Shown piece by piece: positions 8,528 through 18,540 of a stretch of DNA of 64,000 nucleotides. Positions within the stretch are counted from its first letter, which is position 1, and the number at the start of each line of letters is the position of its first letter. The stretch lies in NCBI RefSeq assembly GCF_000278215.1, contig NZ_JH725064.1:243587-307586 (forward strand), read 5' to 3'. The notes below the pieces were generated by a model, which worked only from the letters and a program-made list of their open reading frames with translations, was not told the DNA's origin and did no database searches. Origin of the DNA: Bartonella rattimassiliensis 15908 (lineage in GTDB: Bacteria; Pseudomonadota; Alphaproteobacteria; Rhizobiales; Rhizobiaceae). The position numbers and the translations under genes were made by a program.

Positions 8528-10372
8528 TTAATAAACACGTTTTTTAGGTGCAATGCGCTTTAAATCGATTCCACCATCAGCTTCAGATGTTAACGGGTTC
8601 ACGTGAACAGGTCGATATGCTAACGTCACCTTACCCTCTTTTGATAAATATGAGAGCGTATGTTTACGCCAATTTTTATCATCACGCTCTGGATAATCTT
8701 CACGGGCGTGAGCGCCACGGCTTTCTAAACGTGCTTCCGCAGAATAAACAGTCATGATTGCATTTGCCATGAGATTTTCAAGCTCTAATGTTTCAACCAA
8801 ATCAGAATTCCATATCAGGGAACGATCTGTCACTTTGAGATCAGACAATTCTCCCCAGATTTTATTCATCCGTTGACATCCTTGTTGCAAAGAATCTTCT
8901 GTACGGAAAACTGCCGCATCTTCTTGCATTGTGCGTTGCATTTTTTCGCGCAAGACAGCTGTTGGTATCGCCCCTTGCGCAAAACGTAAACGATCAAAAC
9001 GCGCTATAATTTCCTCACAAGCTGCTTCATTGAGCGGTGGGATTTCTGTTTTGCGATCAATAACTTCGCCTGCGCGAATGGCAGCAGCACGACCAAACAC
9101 CACAAGATCAATCAATGAATTTGATCCCAAGCGATTAGCACCATGAACAGAAGCACATCCAGCTTCCCCTACTGCCATTAGCCCTGGTTGAATACGATCA
9201 GGCGAATCCGCCGTTGGATTGAGAACTTCTCCGTAGTAATTGGTAGGAATCCCCCCCATATTATAATGAACAGTTGGTAAGATGGGAATAGGTTCTTTTG
9301 TTACATCCACCCCAGCAAAGATCCGTGCTGATTCTGAAATACCCGGTAAACGCTCGTGCAAGATCGCAGGATCAATATGGTTGAGAACCAAATGAATATG
9401 ATCCTTTTTAGGTCCAACACCACGTCCCTCACGAATTTCAATTGTAATACAACGCGACACCAAATCACGTGAAGCCAAGTCTTTAAAGGAAGGAGCATAG
9501 CGCTCCATAAAGCGTTCACCTTCAGAATTGATTAAATAGCCCCCTTCACCACGAGCCCCTTCTGTAATTAAGCATCCAGAACCATAAATTCCTGTCGGAT
9601 GGAATTGCACAAACTCCATATCCTGCATCGGTAATCCAGCACGTGCGATCATTCCCCCCCCATCACCCGTACAGGTATGCGCCGATGTTGCAGAAAAATA
9701 AGCCCGTCCATATCCACCGGTTGCAAGAACAACCATTTTGGCAGAAAAACGGTGTATTGTACCATCATCAAGATTCCACGCCACAACCCCTGTACAAACC
9801 CCATCGGTCATAATGAGATCGAGTGCAAAATATTCAATAAAAAATTGTGCATTATTTTTTAAGCTTTGCCCATAAAGCGTATGCAAAATGGCATGCCCCG
9901 TACGATCAGCGGCTGCGCAAGTACGCTGAACGGGGGGACCTTCACCAAATCGTGTTGTATGTCCACCAAAAGGACGTTGATAAATTTTTCCTTCTTGCGT
10001 CCGCGAAAAAGGAACACCATAATGCTCTAATTCGTATACGGCTGCAGGCGCATTACGCACCAAATACTCCATTGCATCGGTATCCCCCAACCAATCAGAG
10101 CCTTTCACGGTATCATATAAATGCCACTGCCAATTGTCAGGTCCCATATTTGAAAGCGATGCGGCAATCCCCCCTTGTGCTGCAACCGTGTGTGAGCGCG
10201 TTGGAAAAACCTTCGTGATACAAGCTGTCTTTAACCCTTGTTCTGCCATACCCAGTGTTGCACGTAAACCTGCCCCACCAGCCCCAACAACAACAACATC
10301 AAATTTATGATCTACAGTGCGATAAGGGGCATTACCTGCTTTAGCACCCAGAGATGATCCTGTACTTGCCAT
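8528..10372 (-). CDS. sdhA: Succinate dehydrogenase flavoprotein subunit
   Basis: SdhA oxidises succinate to fumarate with covalently bound FAD. The start is placed at 10372, giving 614 aa, the usual length. The longer frame to 10438 would run into sdhD and add an unrelated N-terminus. Visible motifs are the Rossmann segment [13 protein letters not shown] (about 26-38), the [10 protein letters not shown] motif with His61 as the FAD attachment site, [10 protein letters not shown], the HPTG segment and the C-terminal [14 protein letters not shown] active-site region. Only 5 bases separate it from sdhD, consistent with one transcript. Confidence 0.97.
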   Translation of the reverse strand: MASTGSSLGAKAGNAPYRTVDHKFDVVVVGAGGAGLRATLGMAEQGLKTACITKVFPTRSHTVAAQGGIAASLSNMGPDNWQWHLYDTVKGSDWLGDTDAMEYLVRNAPAAVYELEHYGVPFSRTQEGKIYQRPFGGHTTRFGEGPPVQRTCAAADRTGHAILHTLYGQSLKNNAQFFIEYFALDLIMTDGVCTGVVAWNLDDGTIHRFSAKMVVLATGGYGRAYFSATSAHTCTGDGGGMIARAGLPMQDMEFVQFHPTGIYGSGCLITEGARGEGGYLINSEGERFMERYAPSFKDLASRDLVSRCITIEIREGRGVGPKKDHIHLVLNHIDPAILHERLPGISESARIFAGVDVTKEPIPILPTVHYNMGGIPTNYYGEVLNPTADSPDRIQPGLMAVGEAGCASVHGANRLGSNSLIDLVVFGRAAAIRAGEVIDRKTEIPPLNEAACEEIIARFDRLRFAQGAIPTAVLREKMQRTMQEDAAVFRTEDSLQQGCQRMNKIWGELSDLKVTDRSLIWNSDLVETLELENLMANAIMTVYSAEARLESRGAHAREDYPERDDKNWRKHTLSYLSKEGKVTLAYRPVHVNPLTSEADGGIDLKRIAPKKRVY

Positions 10373-10377
10373 ATTTG

Positions 10378-10776
10378 TTAGCCCCCTAATGCAATTTTCA
10401 AAAGAGAAAAAATAATGATACCCCCTATGAGAAAACAAAATAAGATATTTAATATCAAAAAGAGTATCCGGAAACCTTCACGTGGAACATAATCTTCAAT
10501 CACCACTTGCATACCTAGTTTCATATGATAAAGGACTGAAAAAGTCATCAATCCCATCAAAATAGCCACAACAGGATGTGCAAGCCGTGCACGCACAATA
10601 CTATAATCTTTTCCCACAAGTGAAAGAATAAGAACAATAAAAAATATCAAAAACGGTATATTGATAAACCCTGTCAAACGCTGTAGCCAAAAATGCTCTG
10701 TACCTTCATGAGCACTTCCACGCCCCCGTACTTTTCCAAGTTCCGTTTGAAAGTTTTTTTCCATATCCCTTTTCAC
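10378..10776 (-). CDS. sdhD: Succinate dehydrogenase membrane anchor subunit D
   Basis: Small hydrophobic anchor (132 aa) with three predicted membrane helices at about 33-53, 68-90 and 103-127. It contributes to the haem and quinone site together with SdhC. The segment [20 protein letters not shown] before the first helix is typical of alphaproteobacterial SdhD. The start is uncertain: GTG at 10776, 6 bases after the sdhC stop, or ATG at 10764, which has a purine-rich AAAAGGGA just upstream. It lies between sdhC and sdhA with minimal spacing. Confidence 0.93.
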   Translation of the reverse strand: MKRDMEKNFQTELGKVRGRGSAHEGTEHFWLQRLTGFINIPFLIFFIVLILSLVGKDYSIVRARLAHPVVAILMGLMTFSVLYHMKLGMQVVIEDYVPREGFRILFLILNILFCFLIGGIIIFSLLKIALGG

Positions 10777-10782
10777 CCCCAG

Positions 10783-11184
10783 CTAAACAACGCTATACCC
10801 AATAATCCAGATTACAAAAGTAACAATAAGAGAAATAAACACTGTTGCCCAAGCAGTAGCTGTTGCTTTTTCTTTTGCCAAAAGAAAAGGCATCAAATCC
10901 CAAACAATGTGGCGAATACCACCAACCATGTGATGAACCCCTGCCAAAGTATAAAGGAACAAGATACACAATCCAAACCAAGAACCATAAATCTCTTGAA
11001 CGACTCTGAATGTCTCCTCCCCACACGCAATAGCAATTAACCAAACTGCTAGAAAGACCATTCCCACATAAAGGGCCACACCTGTAATGCGATGCGCAAT
11101 GGACATAGCCATAGTAATTGTCCAACGATAAATACTTACATGAGGGGAACGAGGGCGATCTTTTATCCTAGTTGTCTCTGTCAT
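10783..11184 (-). CDS. sdhC: Succinate dehydrogenase cytochrome b556 subunit
   Basis: SdhC anchors complex II and ligates haem b. From the ATG at 11184 it is 133 aa, preceded by an AGGAT box. The in-frame start at 11217 would add 11 residues without support. Conserved features are RPRSPHVSIYRW at the N-terminus, the AHRITG motif at the start of helix 1, and the HHMVGGIRHIVWD motif carrying the haem-ligand histidine. It has three membrane helices and is the first gene of sdhCDAB. Confidence 0.95.
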   Translation of the reverse strand: MTETTRIKDRPRSPHVSIYRWTITMAMSIAHRITGVALYVGMVFLAVWLIAIACGEETFRVVQEIYGSWFGLCILFLYTLAGVHHMVGGIRHIVWDLMPFLLAKEKATATAWATVFISLIVTFVIWIIGYSVV

Positions 11185-11659
11185 AAAATATCCTGACCTG
11201 ATTTTCACTACAACCACAATAAACGAGAGAATTCGTATAAAACGACAAAAACATTATCTCGTTCTTACTTGTCTGGCATCTCAAGATACCAATATTACAG
11301 GTCGGTTGTCTCAAATAACGGATTAAAGGTCACGCATAAAAAAACCGATCATTCCACAGATATAATCCGCAAAACTTTTTCTAATTTAATACAATTTTAT
11401 CTTCCCGTCAAAGGTCTAACCTCTTTTATCAAAGATAAACAGACACTTTTTAAAACTATAATTGTATTCCTGAATATCTACGATATGCGCAACAATATTC
11501 TAAACTTGATCAATTATTCAGAATAAAAATATAGAGAAATTGGATAGATTAAATATTTTTATGTCTTATCCAATCCTTTTAAAGGACAAAAAGAATCATA
11601 AAAAAAACAAATCAGCGGCATAAAAGCCGCTTTTGCATAAAATTTAGTTGATATAATTT
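11185..11659. other. Spacer upstream of sdhC and downstream of rplS
   Basis: About 475 bases without a supported gene. An open frame at 11269-11526 (plus) has no recognisable product and an unlikely composition. The sdhCDAB promoter should lie in the right part of this spacer, since sdhC is first in its operon and rplS has its own terminator. I could not assign -35/-10 boxes with confidence. Confidence 0.4.
11600..11635 (-). terminator. Terminator after rplS
   Basis: The stem GCGGC (11615-11619) pairs with GCCGC (11626-11630). On the minus strand it is followed by a T-rich run (complement of the A-run at 11600-11607). It lies about 30 bases downstream of the rplS stop. Confidence 0.65.
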
Positions 11660-12100
11660 TTACTCAGTAACTTGCGTTTCAGCATCTGCACTTACAGGGT
11701 CTGCTTCTATTTTCTCAACAAATTTTTCAGCTTTTTTCCGATAATCTATCTTTTCAACAATACGTGCAGCTTTACCTCTCAAACCACGAAGATAATAGAG
11801 TTTCGCACGACGCACTTTACCACGGCGCACAAGCTCAACACCTTCAATTGCAGGAGAATAAACAGGAAATACCCGTTCCACCCCTTCACCATAAGAAATT
11901 TTGCGGACTGTAAAGGTCTCATTCAACCCACCACCTGAGCGAGCAATACAAACCCCTTCATAAGCCTGAACACGCGTCCGAGTACCTTCCGTTACACGCA
12001 CCATAACACGAACTGTATCCCCTGGTTGAAAAGCTGGGAATTGGCGCTTTTCTTCAATTTTTGCACATTGTTCAGCTTCAAGCTGTGCGATAATATTCAT
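11660..12100 (-). CDS. rplS: 50S ribosomal protein L19
   Basis: Ribosomal protein at the 30S/50S interface, 146 aa. The N-terminal core carries [50 protein letters not shown] and [15 protein letters not shown], all diagnostic of bL19. The C-terminal tail is acidic and Glu/Ala/Thr-rich, as in many alphaproteobacteria. It is 206 bases downstream of trmD, with a small CTCTC/GAGAG hairpin in the spacer (12266-12281). Confidence 0.97.
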   Translation of the reverse strand: MNIIAQLEAEQCAKIEEKRQFPAFQPGDTVRVMVRVTEGTRTRVQAYEGVCIARSGGGLNETFTVRKISYGEGVERVFPVYSPAIEGVELVRRGKVRRAKLYYLRGLRGKAARIVEKIDYRKKAEKFVEKIEADPVSADAETQVTE

Positions 12101-12306
12101 TTCTTTTATCCTTCATGTTCTTTATCGAATAGTCAGAGCGCTCAACTCTTACCCCAAAAGCTTTTATTCAAAAAAAGAAGCCCTTCAAGTTATGCCTTAT
12201 GCAGAAGCGACTACACTATTCCTTCATTCTAATTTTGGAACGATAGAAAACCTTTTACAAACAAACTCTCTAAAAAGAGAGCCAATACACCACCTTATCA
12301 TATGAA

Positions 12307-13002
12307 TCAAGTTTTCTGATATTTTTTATAACGTGCATAAAGATCAGGGCGGCGTTGCCGTGTTAACAATTCGGCTTGGCTTTGACGCCAATCTGCAATC
12401 GCTTTGTGATGACCTGAGACTAACACAGGCGGAATTCCCCGTCCCTCGAAAAGAGAAGGACGCGTATATTGGGGATGTTCTAGTAAACCATTTTCAAAAC
12501 TTTCACACTTTGCAGAAGCTTCATTCCCTATCACGCCGGGAAGAAGACGTATAATAGCATCTAAGATAACCAGCGCAGCTGTTTCACCCCCTGAAAGAAT
12601 ATAATCACCAATAGAAACTTCTTCTAATTCCCGTGCTTCTATGACCCGCTCATCAACACCTTCAAAACGTCCACAAACCAACGTCACTCCCGTATCACGA
12701 GCCAAACTACGCGCATAAGCTTGATCAAAAGGGCGCCCGCGTGGACTCATCAACAACCTTGGTGAATCCTGTGGACAACTATCAAGAGCTGCTGCCAATA
12801 TATCCGCCCGCATCACCATCCCAGCTCCCCCACCAGCCGGTGTATCATCAACGCTATGGTGTTTATCCAAAGAAAAATCCCTAATCTGTACTGTCTCCAA
12901 TGACCAAATTCCGCGCTCTAAAGCTTGCCCCGCTAAAGAATACCCTAAGAAACCAGGAAACATTTCAGGATAAAGAGTTAAAACGCGCGCCTGAAACTTC
13001 AT
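12307..13002 (-). CDS. trmD: tRNA (guanine37-N1)-methyltransferase
   Basis: SPOUT-class methyltransferase that modifies G37 next to the anticodon and prevents frameshifting. The 231-aa product has the N-terminal [13 protein letters not shown] segment, [10 protein letters not shown], the trefoil-knot SAM site [13 protein letters not shown] followed by [14 protein letters not shown], and the C-terminal [11 protein letters not shown] segment that contacts tRNA. It is usually co-transcribed with rimM and rplS, as here. A 10-base C tract lies in the spacer between rimM and this gene. Confidence 0.97.
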   Translation of the reverse strand: MKFQARVLTLYPEMFPGFLGYSLAGQALERGIWSLETVQIRDFSLDKHHSVDDTPAGGGAGMVMRADILAAALDSCPQDSPRLLMSPRGRPFDQAYARSLARDTGVTLVCGRFEGVDERVIEARELEEVSIGDYILSGGETAALVILDAIIRLLPGVIGNEASAKCESFENGLLEHPQYTRPSLFEGRGIPPVLVSGHHKAIADWRQSQAELLTRQRRPDLYARYKKYQKT

Positions 13003-13181
13003 TTTTATTTTTTCATCCTCATTTTCTTAAACAGACTCTAAAACAGACTTGTATAGCGAAAATATCCAAAACAAATCTTATAAGGCTATAGCATTAATCT
13101 GGATCTCCTCTATCTGCTATCTTTGCCATATTCAATACTATCTTCAACACTTACGCTTTGAAATATAGACCATTATTTCTA

Positions 13182-13191
13182 CCCCCCCCCC
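13182..13191. repeat. Homopolymeric C10 tract upstream of trmD
   Basis: Ten consecutive C bases in a strongly AT-rich background, in the 257-base spacer between the rimM stop and the trmD start. On the coding strand it is a G10 run. Long G/C homopolymers are prone to slippage. Confidence 0.9.
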
Positions 13192-13259
13192 TCTAAAAAA
13201 TCCAAAACCCATTTAGCCATCAAAAACATCAACATCTCTGCTTGGAATCACTTGCATTC

Positions 13260-13847
13260 TTAACATTTTCCACTTTTTATTTTTTTAGGTTCAAGAATTT
13301 TCTTTTTATTATTTTTTCTCCTATAGCTAAGACCAGCTGCTATGGGATCAACAACCAGAAAACCAGAATCCACACAAATTTCTGGCACCGCTGCCTTACT
13401 AAAAGGAATAAGCACTTCTTTGCCTCTATTCAACTGTATTTCAAGCAAATCATCAGCTCCGAAATTAAAAAAACCACACACTTCACCCAAGATTTTCCCC
13501 TCACAGTCTTGAACACATAGCCCTAGTAAATCGAATTGATAAAACTCATCCTCATCTAAATCATCAATTAATTGATCACGCATCACATAAAGACGAATCC
13601 CTTTTAAAGACTCAGCATCATTACGACTTCTTACTCCTTTAAAACGTACAATCGCCTTATTTTTTTGCATGCGAAGAGTTACAATTTCATAAGAACGCCC
13701 CATATCATCATAAAGAGTACCGTAAGATTTAAACCGCTGGGGATCGGCACTTAAAATTTTAACAAAAACATCCCCTTTTATACCATGAGGCATACCAACG
13801 ATGGCAAGATAGACTTTATTTTTAGGTTCTTCTTTATTATATTTCAT
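13260..13847 (-). CDS. rimM: Ribosome maturation factor RimM
   Basis: 16S processing factor that binds S19 and assists 30S head assembly, 195 aa. The N-terminal RimM barrel has YLAIVGMPHGIKGDVFVKI, and the KAIVRFKGVRSRNDAESLKG segment follows. The C-terminal PRC-barrel carries EDEFYQFDLLG, VCGFFNFGADDLLEI and VLIPFSKAAVPEI. The last 20 residues are a Lys/Asn-rich tail without clear family counterpart. It heads the rimM-trmD-rplS set. rpsP, often just upstream in relatives, is 22 kb away in this window. Confidence 0.93.
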   Translation of the reverse strand: MKYNKEEPKNKVYLAIVGMPHGIKGDVFVKILSADPQRFKSYGTLYDDMGRSYEIVTLRMQKNKAIVRFKGVRSRNDAESLKGIRLYVMRDQLIDDLDEDEFYQFDLLGLCVQDCEGKILGEVCGFFNFGADDLLEIQLNRGKEVLIPFSKAAVPEICVDSGFLVVDPIAAGLSYRRKNNKKKILEPKKIKSGKC

Positions 13848-13984
13848 GTAAAAACATTATCTCTTAAAAACGAAGCCTTCAATCTTATAATTTTCTATTC
13901 AATCTTGTTGCCATATGAGACAATCTTCCAAAAAGACCTATCTTGTCTTGGTAACAAAACTAAATTAACTAAAGGAGAAGTCGT

Positions 13985-14809
13985 ATGGCAAATATTATGC
14001 TATTTTACAAAGATATCACCCCAATCGACAAAGTTTCCCATAAAAATCTAAAATTTGCTCCCCCAAGTGATATGTCTTTTGCCAAAGATACGCACTGGGT
14101 TCCTTTAGCAAGTACTGAATATTTTCAAGCAGCACTAGACTATCCTATTTTATTTATGTGTGCCGAAGATGAACAAAAAAAGCGGCACTATACATCGGCT
14201 GCTCTCGTAGGTCTTTCTAACGATGAAAATGACTACATCGCCTCTGATAAAAGTTGGAAAACCCATACTTACATTCCCGCTTTTGTCCGTCGCTATCCTT
14301 TTGTTTTAGCACAAATTAGTAATGAAAAAGAACTTTCTGTTTGTTTTGATCAACAATCAGGTATGTTTAATGAAGTTGCAGGAACAGAGCTTTTTAATTC
14401 TGATGGCTCTATTTCTCCTTTTATGGAAGAACGTATTCGTTTTCTTGAAAGTTTTAAAATCGCTATGGAGAAAACTTCTGAGTTTATTGACGCTATTGTG
14501 GAAATGAATCTTTTAAGCCAAAAATCAATCAATGTGAAAAACGATAAAGGTCTCTCAGCACAATTGGAACATTTTTGGGTTGTTGATGAAGAAAAACTGA
14601 ATAAACTCTCAGCAAGCCAACTTGCTAAACTTCATAAAAATGGCTTTTTAGGATTAATTTTTGCGCACTTGATGTCAACTCATAATCTTTTAAAAATACT
14701 CTCTATTAAAGGTGAAAAACACCTGAGCAATCATGAAGAGCACCCTCAAAACAAGAATAGCCATTCTTCTGACGAAGAACAATCTAAAAAGAAAGAAACC
14801 CTCAATTAG
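13985..14809 (+). CDS. SapC family protein
   Basis: The 274-aa protein has the pattern of the SapC family (PF07277). It includes WVPLASTEYFQAALDYPILFM near the N-terminus, then YIPAFVRRYPFVLA and the C-terminal HLMSTHNLLKIL segment. SapC was named from an S-layer export locus in Campylobacter, but its role in alphaproteobacteria is not established, so no specific function is assigned. An AAAGGAGAAG box precedes the ATG. The stop is 3 bases before xerC, so the two are probably co-transcribed. The C-terminal tail is a charged, His/Ser-rich low-complexity region. Confidence 0.8.
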   Translation: MANIMLFYKDITPIDKVSHKNLKFAPPSDMSFAKDTHWVPLASTEYFQAALDYPILFMCAEDEQKKRHYTSAALVGLSNDENDYIASDKSWKTHTYIPAFVRRYPFVLAQISNEKELSVCFDQQSGMFNEVAGTELFNSDGSISPFMEERIRFLESFKIAMEKTSEFIDAIVEMNLLSQKSINVKNDKGLSAQLEHFWVVDEEKLNKLSASQLAKLHKNGFLGLIFAHLMSTHNLLKILSIKGEKHLSNHEEHPQNKNSHSSDEEQSKKKETLN

Positions 14810-14812
14810 ATA

Positions 14813-15781
14813 ATGCCCATCAAAAACGACAAGAGAAAAGATGAAAATACTCCTCTCATTCCAGCAGATCATGCGGTTTTAACCGCAAGGAAAAACTGGT
14901 TAGAAAATCTCATAAAAACACGTCGTATGTCCGCACAAACAGCGCAAGCCTATGAACGTGATACACGGCAATTTTTATCTTTTCTCTGTCAACACTTAAG
15001 CCATACTCCAACCCTTACAGATCTTGCTCATTTACGCGTTAGTGACTTGCGTGCTTATCTTGCCTATCGGCGTACAAACAATGTGAGTGCGCGTTCTTTA
15101 AGCCGTGAGGTGGCAGGGATACGCTCTTTTTTCAAGCACTTATCGCGTGAAGGAATTGTCAACATTCCCGCAGCTCAACTTATCCGAAGTCCCAAACACC
15201 CCAAATTGCTTCCAAAACCCTTAGAGATAAAATCAGCACTCGACATAGTCAAACAAGAAAATCAGCTAGAAAATGAACCTTGGATTATCGCTCGTAATAC
15301 TGCTGTCCTTATGCTACTCTATGGCTGTGGAATGCGAATATCAGAAGCCTTAAGCCTCACACCAGAACAATTTTCTGATTCTGAAAAAACAAGTTTATTT
15401 ATAACTGGAAAAGGAGGCAAAACACGCCTTGTTCCCCTTCTCAAAATTGTTTACGAAGCTGTACAAAATTATCTCAAATGTTGTCCATATCCTTTAAGAG
15501 ATAACCAACCCATATTTCGTGGTGCACGAGGTGGCCCGCTACAGCCCGCTATTATTCAGAAAACTGTCCGCAACTTACGTACAAGTCTTGGTTTACCGGA
15601 AACGGCCACTCCTCATACACTACGCCATTCTTTTGCTACTCATCTTTTATCACGAGGGGGAGATTTGCGCACGATTCAAGAACTTCTTGGGCACGCTAGT
15701 CTTTCCACCACCCAAACCTACACTCATGTCGATACAGATCATTTGTTAAAAGTTTATCAAAAGGCCCATCCTCGTTCTTAA
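14813..15781 (+). CDS. xerC: Tyrosine recombinase XerC (chromosome dimer resolution)
   Basis: Site-specific recombinase acting with XerD at dif to resolve chromosome dimers, 322 aa. The N-terminal SAM-like DNA-binding domain occupies about 25-120. The catalytic domain shows Arg175 (GCGMRISEAL), Lys200 (GKGGKTR), His268 and Arg271 (HTLRHSFATHLL), His294 (LLGHASLSTTQ) and nucleophile Tyr303 (TYTHV). All catalytic residues are present. It lies 3 bases after the SapC-family gene. The assignment to XerC rather than XerD or another recombinase is by overall pattern and is moderately sure. It is unrelated to the DUF4102-type integrase relics elsewhere in the window. Confidence 0.88.
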   Translation: MPIKNDKRKDENTPLIPADHAVLTARKNWLENLIKTRRMSAQTAQAYERDTRQFLSFLCQHLSHTPTLTDLAHLRVSDLRAYLAYRRTNNVSARSLSREVAGIRSFFKHLSREGIVNIPAAQLIRSPKHPKLLPKPLEIKSALDIVKQENQLENEPWIIARNTAVLMLLYGCGMRISEALSLTPEQFSDSEKTSLFITGKGGKTRLVPLLKIVYEAVQNYLKCCPYPLRDNQPIFRGARGGPLQPAIIQKTVRNLRTSLGLPETATPHTLRHSFATHLLSRGGDLRTIQELLGHASLSTTQTYTHVDTDHLLKVYQKAHPRS

Positions 15782-15792
15782 AAGTATTTCAT

Positions 15793-15915
15793 CAAAAATT
15801 TAATGCATTTCAACCTCAAGTGCCAAAACGTGAACACCAATAGCAAACTCTTCTTGTAAAATGAGGATAAAATCATTCGATGTATTTCTACACGCGTTAT
15901 ATCTGAAAAACTACA
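15793..15915 (-). pseudogene. Decayed duplicate of the bolA 3' end
   Basis: This stretch matches the 3' part of the intact bolA at 16321-16435 with scattered substitutions, including the shared run GATGTATTTCTACACGCGT. It encodes the equivalent of FS.MTRVEIHR and the C-terminal tail, with frameshifts in the tail. It ends where the integrase-relic upstream element begins, and that relic is followed directly by the intact bolA end. Confidence 0.85.
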
Positions 15916-16312
15916 ACATTTTGATTTATATTGATAATATAGCGTTTTCAACTTGCATAAAAAAACTTTAATGCTGTAAGATTCTTTTATTTCAAATTCC
16001 TTCCATGTCAAAGCAATCAAAACCACTTTTTTGCACACGTCATAAGCGACTTGACCATAGAGAAAAACTGTACAAGAAAGGAGTACCTGTTATGAATCAT
16101 CCTCAGTGCTAAGAACCGCGTAATACCCTAAGCGCTAAAAAAGGAGTGATCATATTAGCTTATTCTTTTATGAAGCGTAAAATGGGGACTCAATATATTT
16201 TATGCACTTTATGGAAGCTTATTATTACACCATTCACGGATGCTGTCGCAAAATGAGTGTAAAATAGTATCGAGAGGTGTTTCTTTAAACAAAAAAATCA
16301 CTCTAAGAAATT
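15916..16312 (+). pseudogene. Integrase relic between the two bolA 3' ends
   Basis: The upstream element is at 15916-16060: TTGATTTATATTGATAAT, CTGTAAGATTC, TTATTTCAAATTCC and GCAATCAAAACCA. It is followed by decayed coding sequence. Around 16160-16300 it aligns by eye with the other relics: TTATGAAGCGTAAA for the LHKRK segment, GGATGCTGTCGCAAAATGAG for CRREM, and GAGAGGTGTTTCTTTAAAC for LRDVSLK. Many stops and indels are present. Confidence 0.6.
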
Positions 16313-16327
16313 TTTTTAAGAAAAAAC

Positions 16328-16600
16328 TTAATGCGTTGCAACTTCAAGTGCCAAAGCATGAACACAAGTAGCAAGCTCTTCTTGTAAAACTTGATAAATC
16401 GCTCGATGTATTTCTACACGCGTCATATTGGAAAAAGAAGAAGATAAAATTTTCACTCGAAAATGTGTTTCTCCCTTCCCATCAAAAGCATGTTCATTAT
16501 GAGGATGCCCCTCATGAAGATGACTTTCATTAATCACTTCAAGTTTCTGCGGATGAAAAGCATCTTGAAGCTTTCTCTTGATTATTGTTTCTATAGACAT
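16328..16600 (-). CDS. bolA: BolA family protein
   Basis: Small (90 aa) BolA-like protein. Family members partner monothiol glutaredoxins in iron-sulfur trafficking, and some act as regulators. It reads ETIIKRKLQDAFHPQKLEVINESHLHEGH, then ETHFRVKILSSSFSNMTRVEIHRAIYQVL and the ALALE tail, which is the class II KH-like fold with the conserved HxGH region and FxGxxxVxxHR-type helix. The usual genomic neighbours in Rhizobiales, a DnaJ-like gene and cobST, follow on the opposite strand. Its 3' end has been duplicated downstream. Confidence 0.93.
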   Translation of the reverse strand: MSIETIIKRKLQDAFHPQKLEVINESHLHEGHPHNEHAFDGKGETHFRVKILSSSFSNMTRVEIHRAIYQVLQEELATCVHALALEVATH

Positions 16601-16732
16601 TTTTCATTCCTTAACAAAACGAATTTGCAACACTACAGCTTTTTCATCATTAAAATAATTAAATAAGTGTGAAAACAAATTTTTCAAAAGTCAATTCTTG
16701 TAAAATTAATCAATTTTGCATAAATCAAGAAT

Positions 16733-17353
16733 ATGACAATAACATCTAAATTATTTGATTCAATTCGCATAAGCTCAAATAAAAAACAAAACACTAAACC
16801 AGAAGCACAACAGTGTCAGTGGGAAGGCTGCGAAAAAACAGGAACCCATAAAGCACCAGCAGGTCGAAATCATGAAGGACAATATCTATATTTTTGTATT
16901 GAACATGTGCGTGCCTATAATAAAAATTTTAATTATTTCTCTGGTCTTAGCAATAAAGATATCGCAAAATTTCAAAAGGATGCTCTCACAGGCCATCGAC
17001 CAACATGGCCTACAGATTTGAGCAATGGCACATCGAAAAAAACAGCTGCAAATTATTCAAAGATTCGCTCAGGAACAGCGGCCTATCAAAATCGTATGCG
17101 TGATCCTTTTACACTTTTTACTGAGCGGCATGCAAAAAATAATTTCTCACGAAAATTAAAGCCCTTAGAAGCAAAAGCTTTTGATACACTGGGCTTACAA
17201 GCAAACGCTTCAGCAAAAGATATCAAAATGAAATATAAAGAATTGGTAAAAAAGCATCATCCTGATTCCAATGGAGGTAATCGTGCTTCAGAAGAACGTT
17301 TTCGCGATGTTTTGCATGCTTATAATTTGCTAAAAAAATCTGGTTTGTGCTAA
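16733..17353 (+). CDS. DnaJ-domain protein
   Basis: A 206-aa protein with a C-terminal J domain (about 144-206). The HPD tripeptide that stimulates DnaK ATPase is at 176-178 (KKHHPDSNGG). The N-terminal part has CQWEGCEKTGTHKAP and YLYFCIEHVRAYNKNFNYF, a conserved cysteine-bearing region found in this alphaproteobacterial family. It lacks the Gly/Phe and zinc-finger regions of true DnaJ, so it is a specialised co-chaperone whose client is unknown. It lies upstream of cobS in the same orientation, 200 bases away. Confidence 0.85.
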   Translation: MTITSKLFDSIRISSNKKQNTKPEAQQCQWEGCEKTGTHKAPAGRNHEGQYLYFCIEHVRAYNKNFNYFSGLSNKDIAKFQKDALTGHRPTWPTDLSNGTSKKTAANYSKIRSGTAAYQNRMRDPFTLFTERHAKNNFSRKLKPLEAKAFDTLGLQANASAKDIKMKYKELVKKHHPDSNGGNRASEERFRDVLHAYNLLKKSGLC

Positions 17354-17553
17354 AAAGGTGCACTTAATACGAACTCATTTTCATTTAGACCCTTCTTATT
17401 TTCACAGGATATTATTCTTTTTAAAACATTATAGAATATGTCATAAGATCTTCCCTCGTATCTAAGTCTCTTGTTATAGAGCATTGCATAAATGCTTTAA
17501 CTCTTGTATCGTTTTTTATAAATAAATAGCGTCCTTTCCCTTCCAGAAATACA

Positions 17554-18534
17554 ATGACAGATCTTACCGTTGAAAATTTGCCCGATATTACACTTTGCGC
17601 TCGTGATTTATTTCATATTGAAACAGATATGAAAGTCCCTGCTTTTAACACAAAAACTCCCCATGTCCCTGATATTGATCCCAATTATCTTTTTGATCAG
17701 CAAACAACTTTAGCGATTCTTGCAGGTTTTACCTTTAACCGCCGTGTCATGATCTCTGGCTATCACGGTACAGGGAAATCAACGCATATTGAACAAGTTG
17801 CTGCGCGTCTTAACTGGCCTTGTCTTCGTATTAATCTTGACAGTCATGTAAGTCGTATTGATCTTCTAGGAAAAGACGCTATCGTTTTACAAGATGGCTT
17901 ACAAGTCACTGAATTTAAAGAGGGCATTTTGCCATGGGCTTATCAAAATAATATTGCTCTTGTTTTTGATGAATATGATGCGGGTCGCCCTGATGTTATG
18001 TTTGTCATCCAACGTGTTCTTGAAACTTCTGGAAAACTAAGCTTACTTGATCAAAGCCGTGTCATTTCTCCACATCCAGCATTTCGTCTTTTTGCCACAA
18101 CAAATACCATTGGTCTTGGTGATACCACTGGTCTTTATCATGGTACCCAACAAATCAATCAAGCTCAAATGGACCGCTGGTCTATTGTCGCGATACTCAA
18201 TTATTTACCCCATGCTAAAGAGGTTGATATCGTTTGTTCAAAGGTTAAATCTTTTCAAACAACAGAGGGGAAAAAAACAGTTTCACAAATGGTTCATGTT
18301 GCTGATATGGTGCGTCAATCTTTTATCAATGGTGATCTTTCAACCGTCATGAGCCCGCGTACTGTCATTACTTGGGCAGAAAATACGACAATTTTTCGAG
18401 ATGTCGGCTTTGCCTTTCGATTAACCTTTCTCAATAAATGTGATGAACTCGAGCGTACCACTGTCGCAGAATTTTATCAACGCGTCTTTGGACAAGAGCT
18501 TCCCGAATCATTCATGCAGAGTGTCTTGTCTTAG
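17554..18534 (+). CDS. cobS: Cobaltochelatase-type AAA+ ATPase CobS
   Basis: AAA+ ATPase (326 aa), the family partner of CobT in aerobic cobalt insertion into hydrogenobyrinic acid diamide together with CobN. Walker [10 protein letters not shown] is at about 69-77 and Walker [11 protein letters not shown] at about 135-144. The ATTNTIG sensor segment and the C-terminal [11 protein letters not shown] region are typical of CobS. It ends 6 bases before cobT. No cobN or other B12-pathway gene is seen in the window. Confidence 0.93.
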   Translation: MTDLTVENLPDITLCARDLFHIETDMKVPAFNTKTPHVPDIDPNYLFDQQTTLAILAGFTFNRRVMISGYHGTGKSTHIEQVAARLNWPCLRINLDSHVSRIDLLGKDAIVLQDGLQVTEFKEGILPWAYQNNIALVFDEYDAGRPDVMFVIQRVLETSGKLSLLDQSRVISPHPAFRLFATTNTIGLGDTTGLYHGTQQINQAQMDRWSIVAILNYLPHAKEVDIVCSKVKSFQTTEGKKTVSQMVHVADMVRQSFINGDLSTVMSPRTVITWAENTTIFRDVGFAFRLTFLNKCDELERTTVAEFYQRVFGQELPESFMQSVLS

Positions 18535-18540
18535 AGGAAT

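Noticed and set aside
11269-11526. 85-codon plus-strand frame between sdhC and rplS
   Set aside because: No recognisable domain and no ribosome binding site of note; probably the sdh promoter region.
12266-12281. CTCTC/GAGAG hairpin between trmD and rplS as terminator
   Set aside because: Short stem and weak U-tract; trmD-rplS read-through is expected.
15778-16038. 86-codon open frame on the minus strand
   Set aside because: It is made of the decayed bolA 3' duplicate plus the integrase upstream element read by chance; not a gene.
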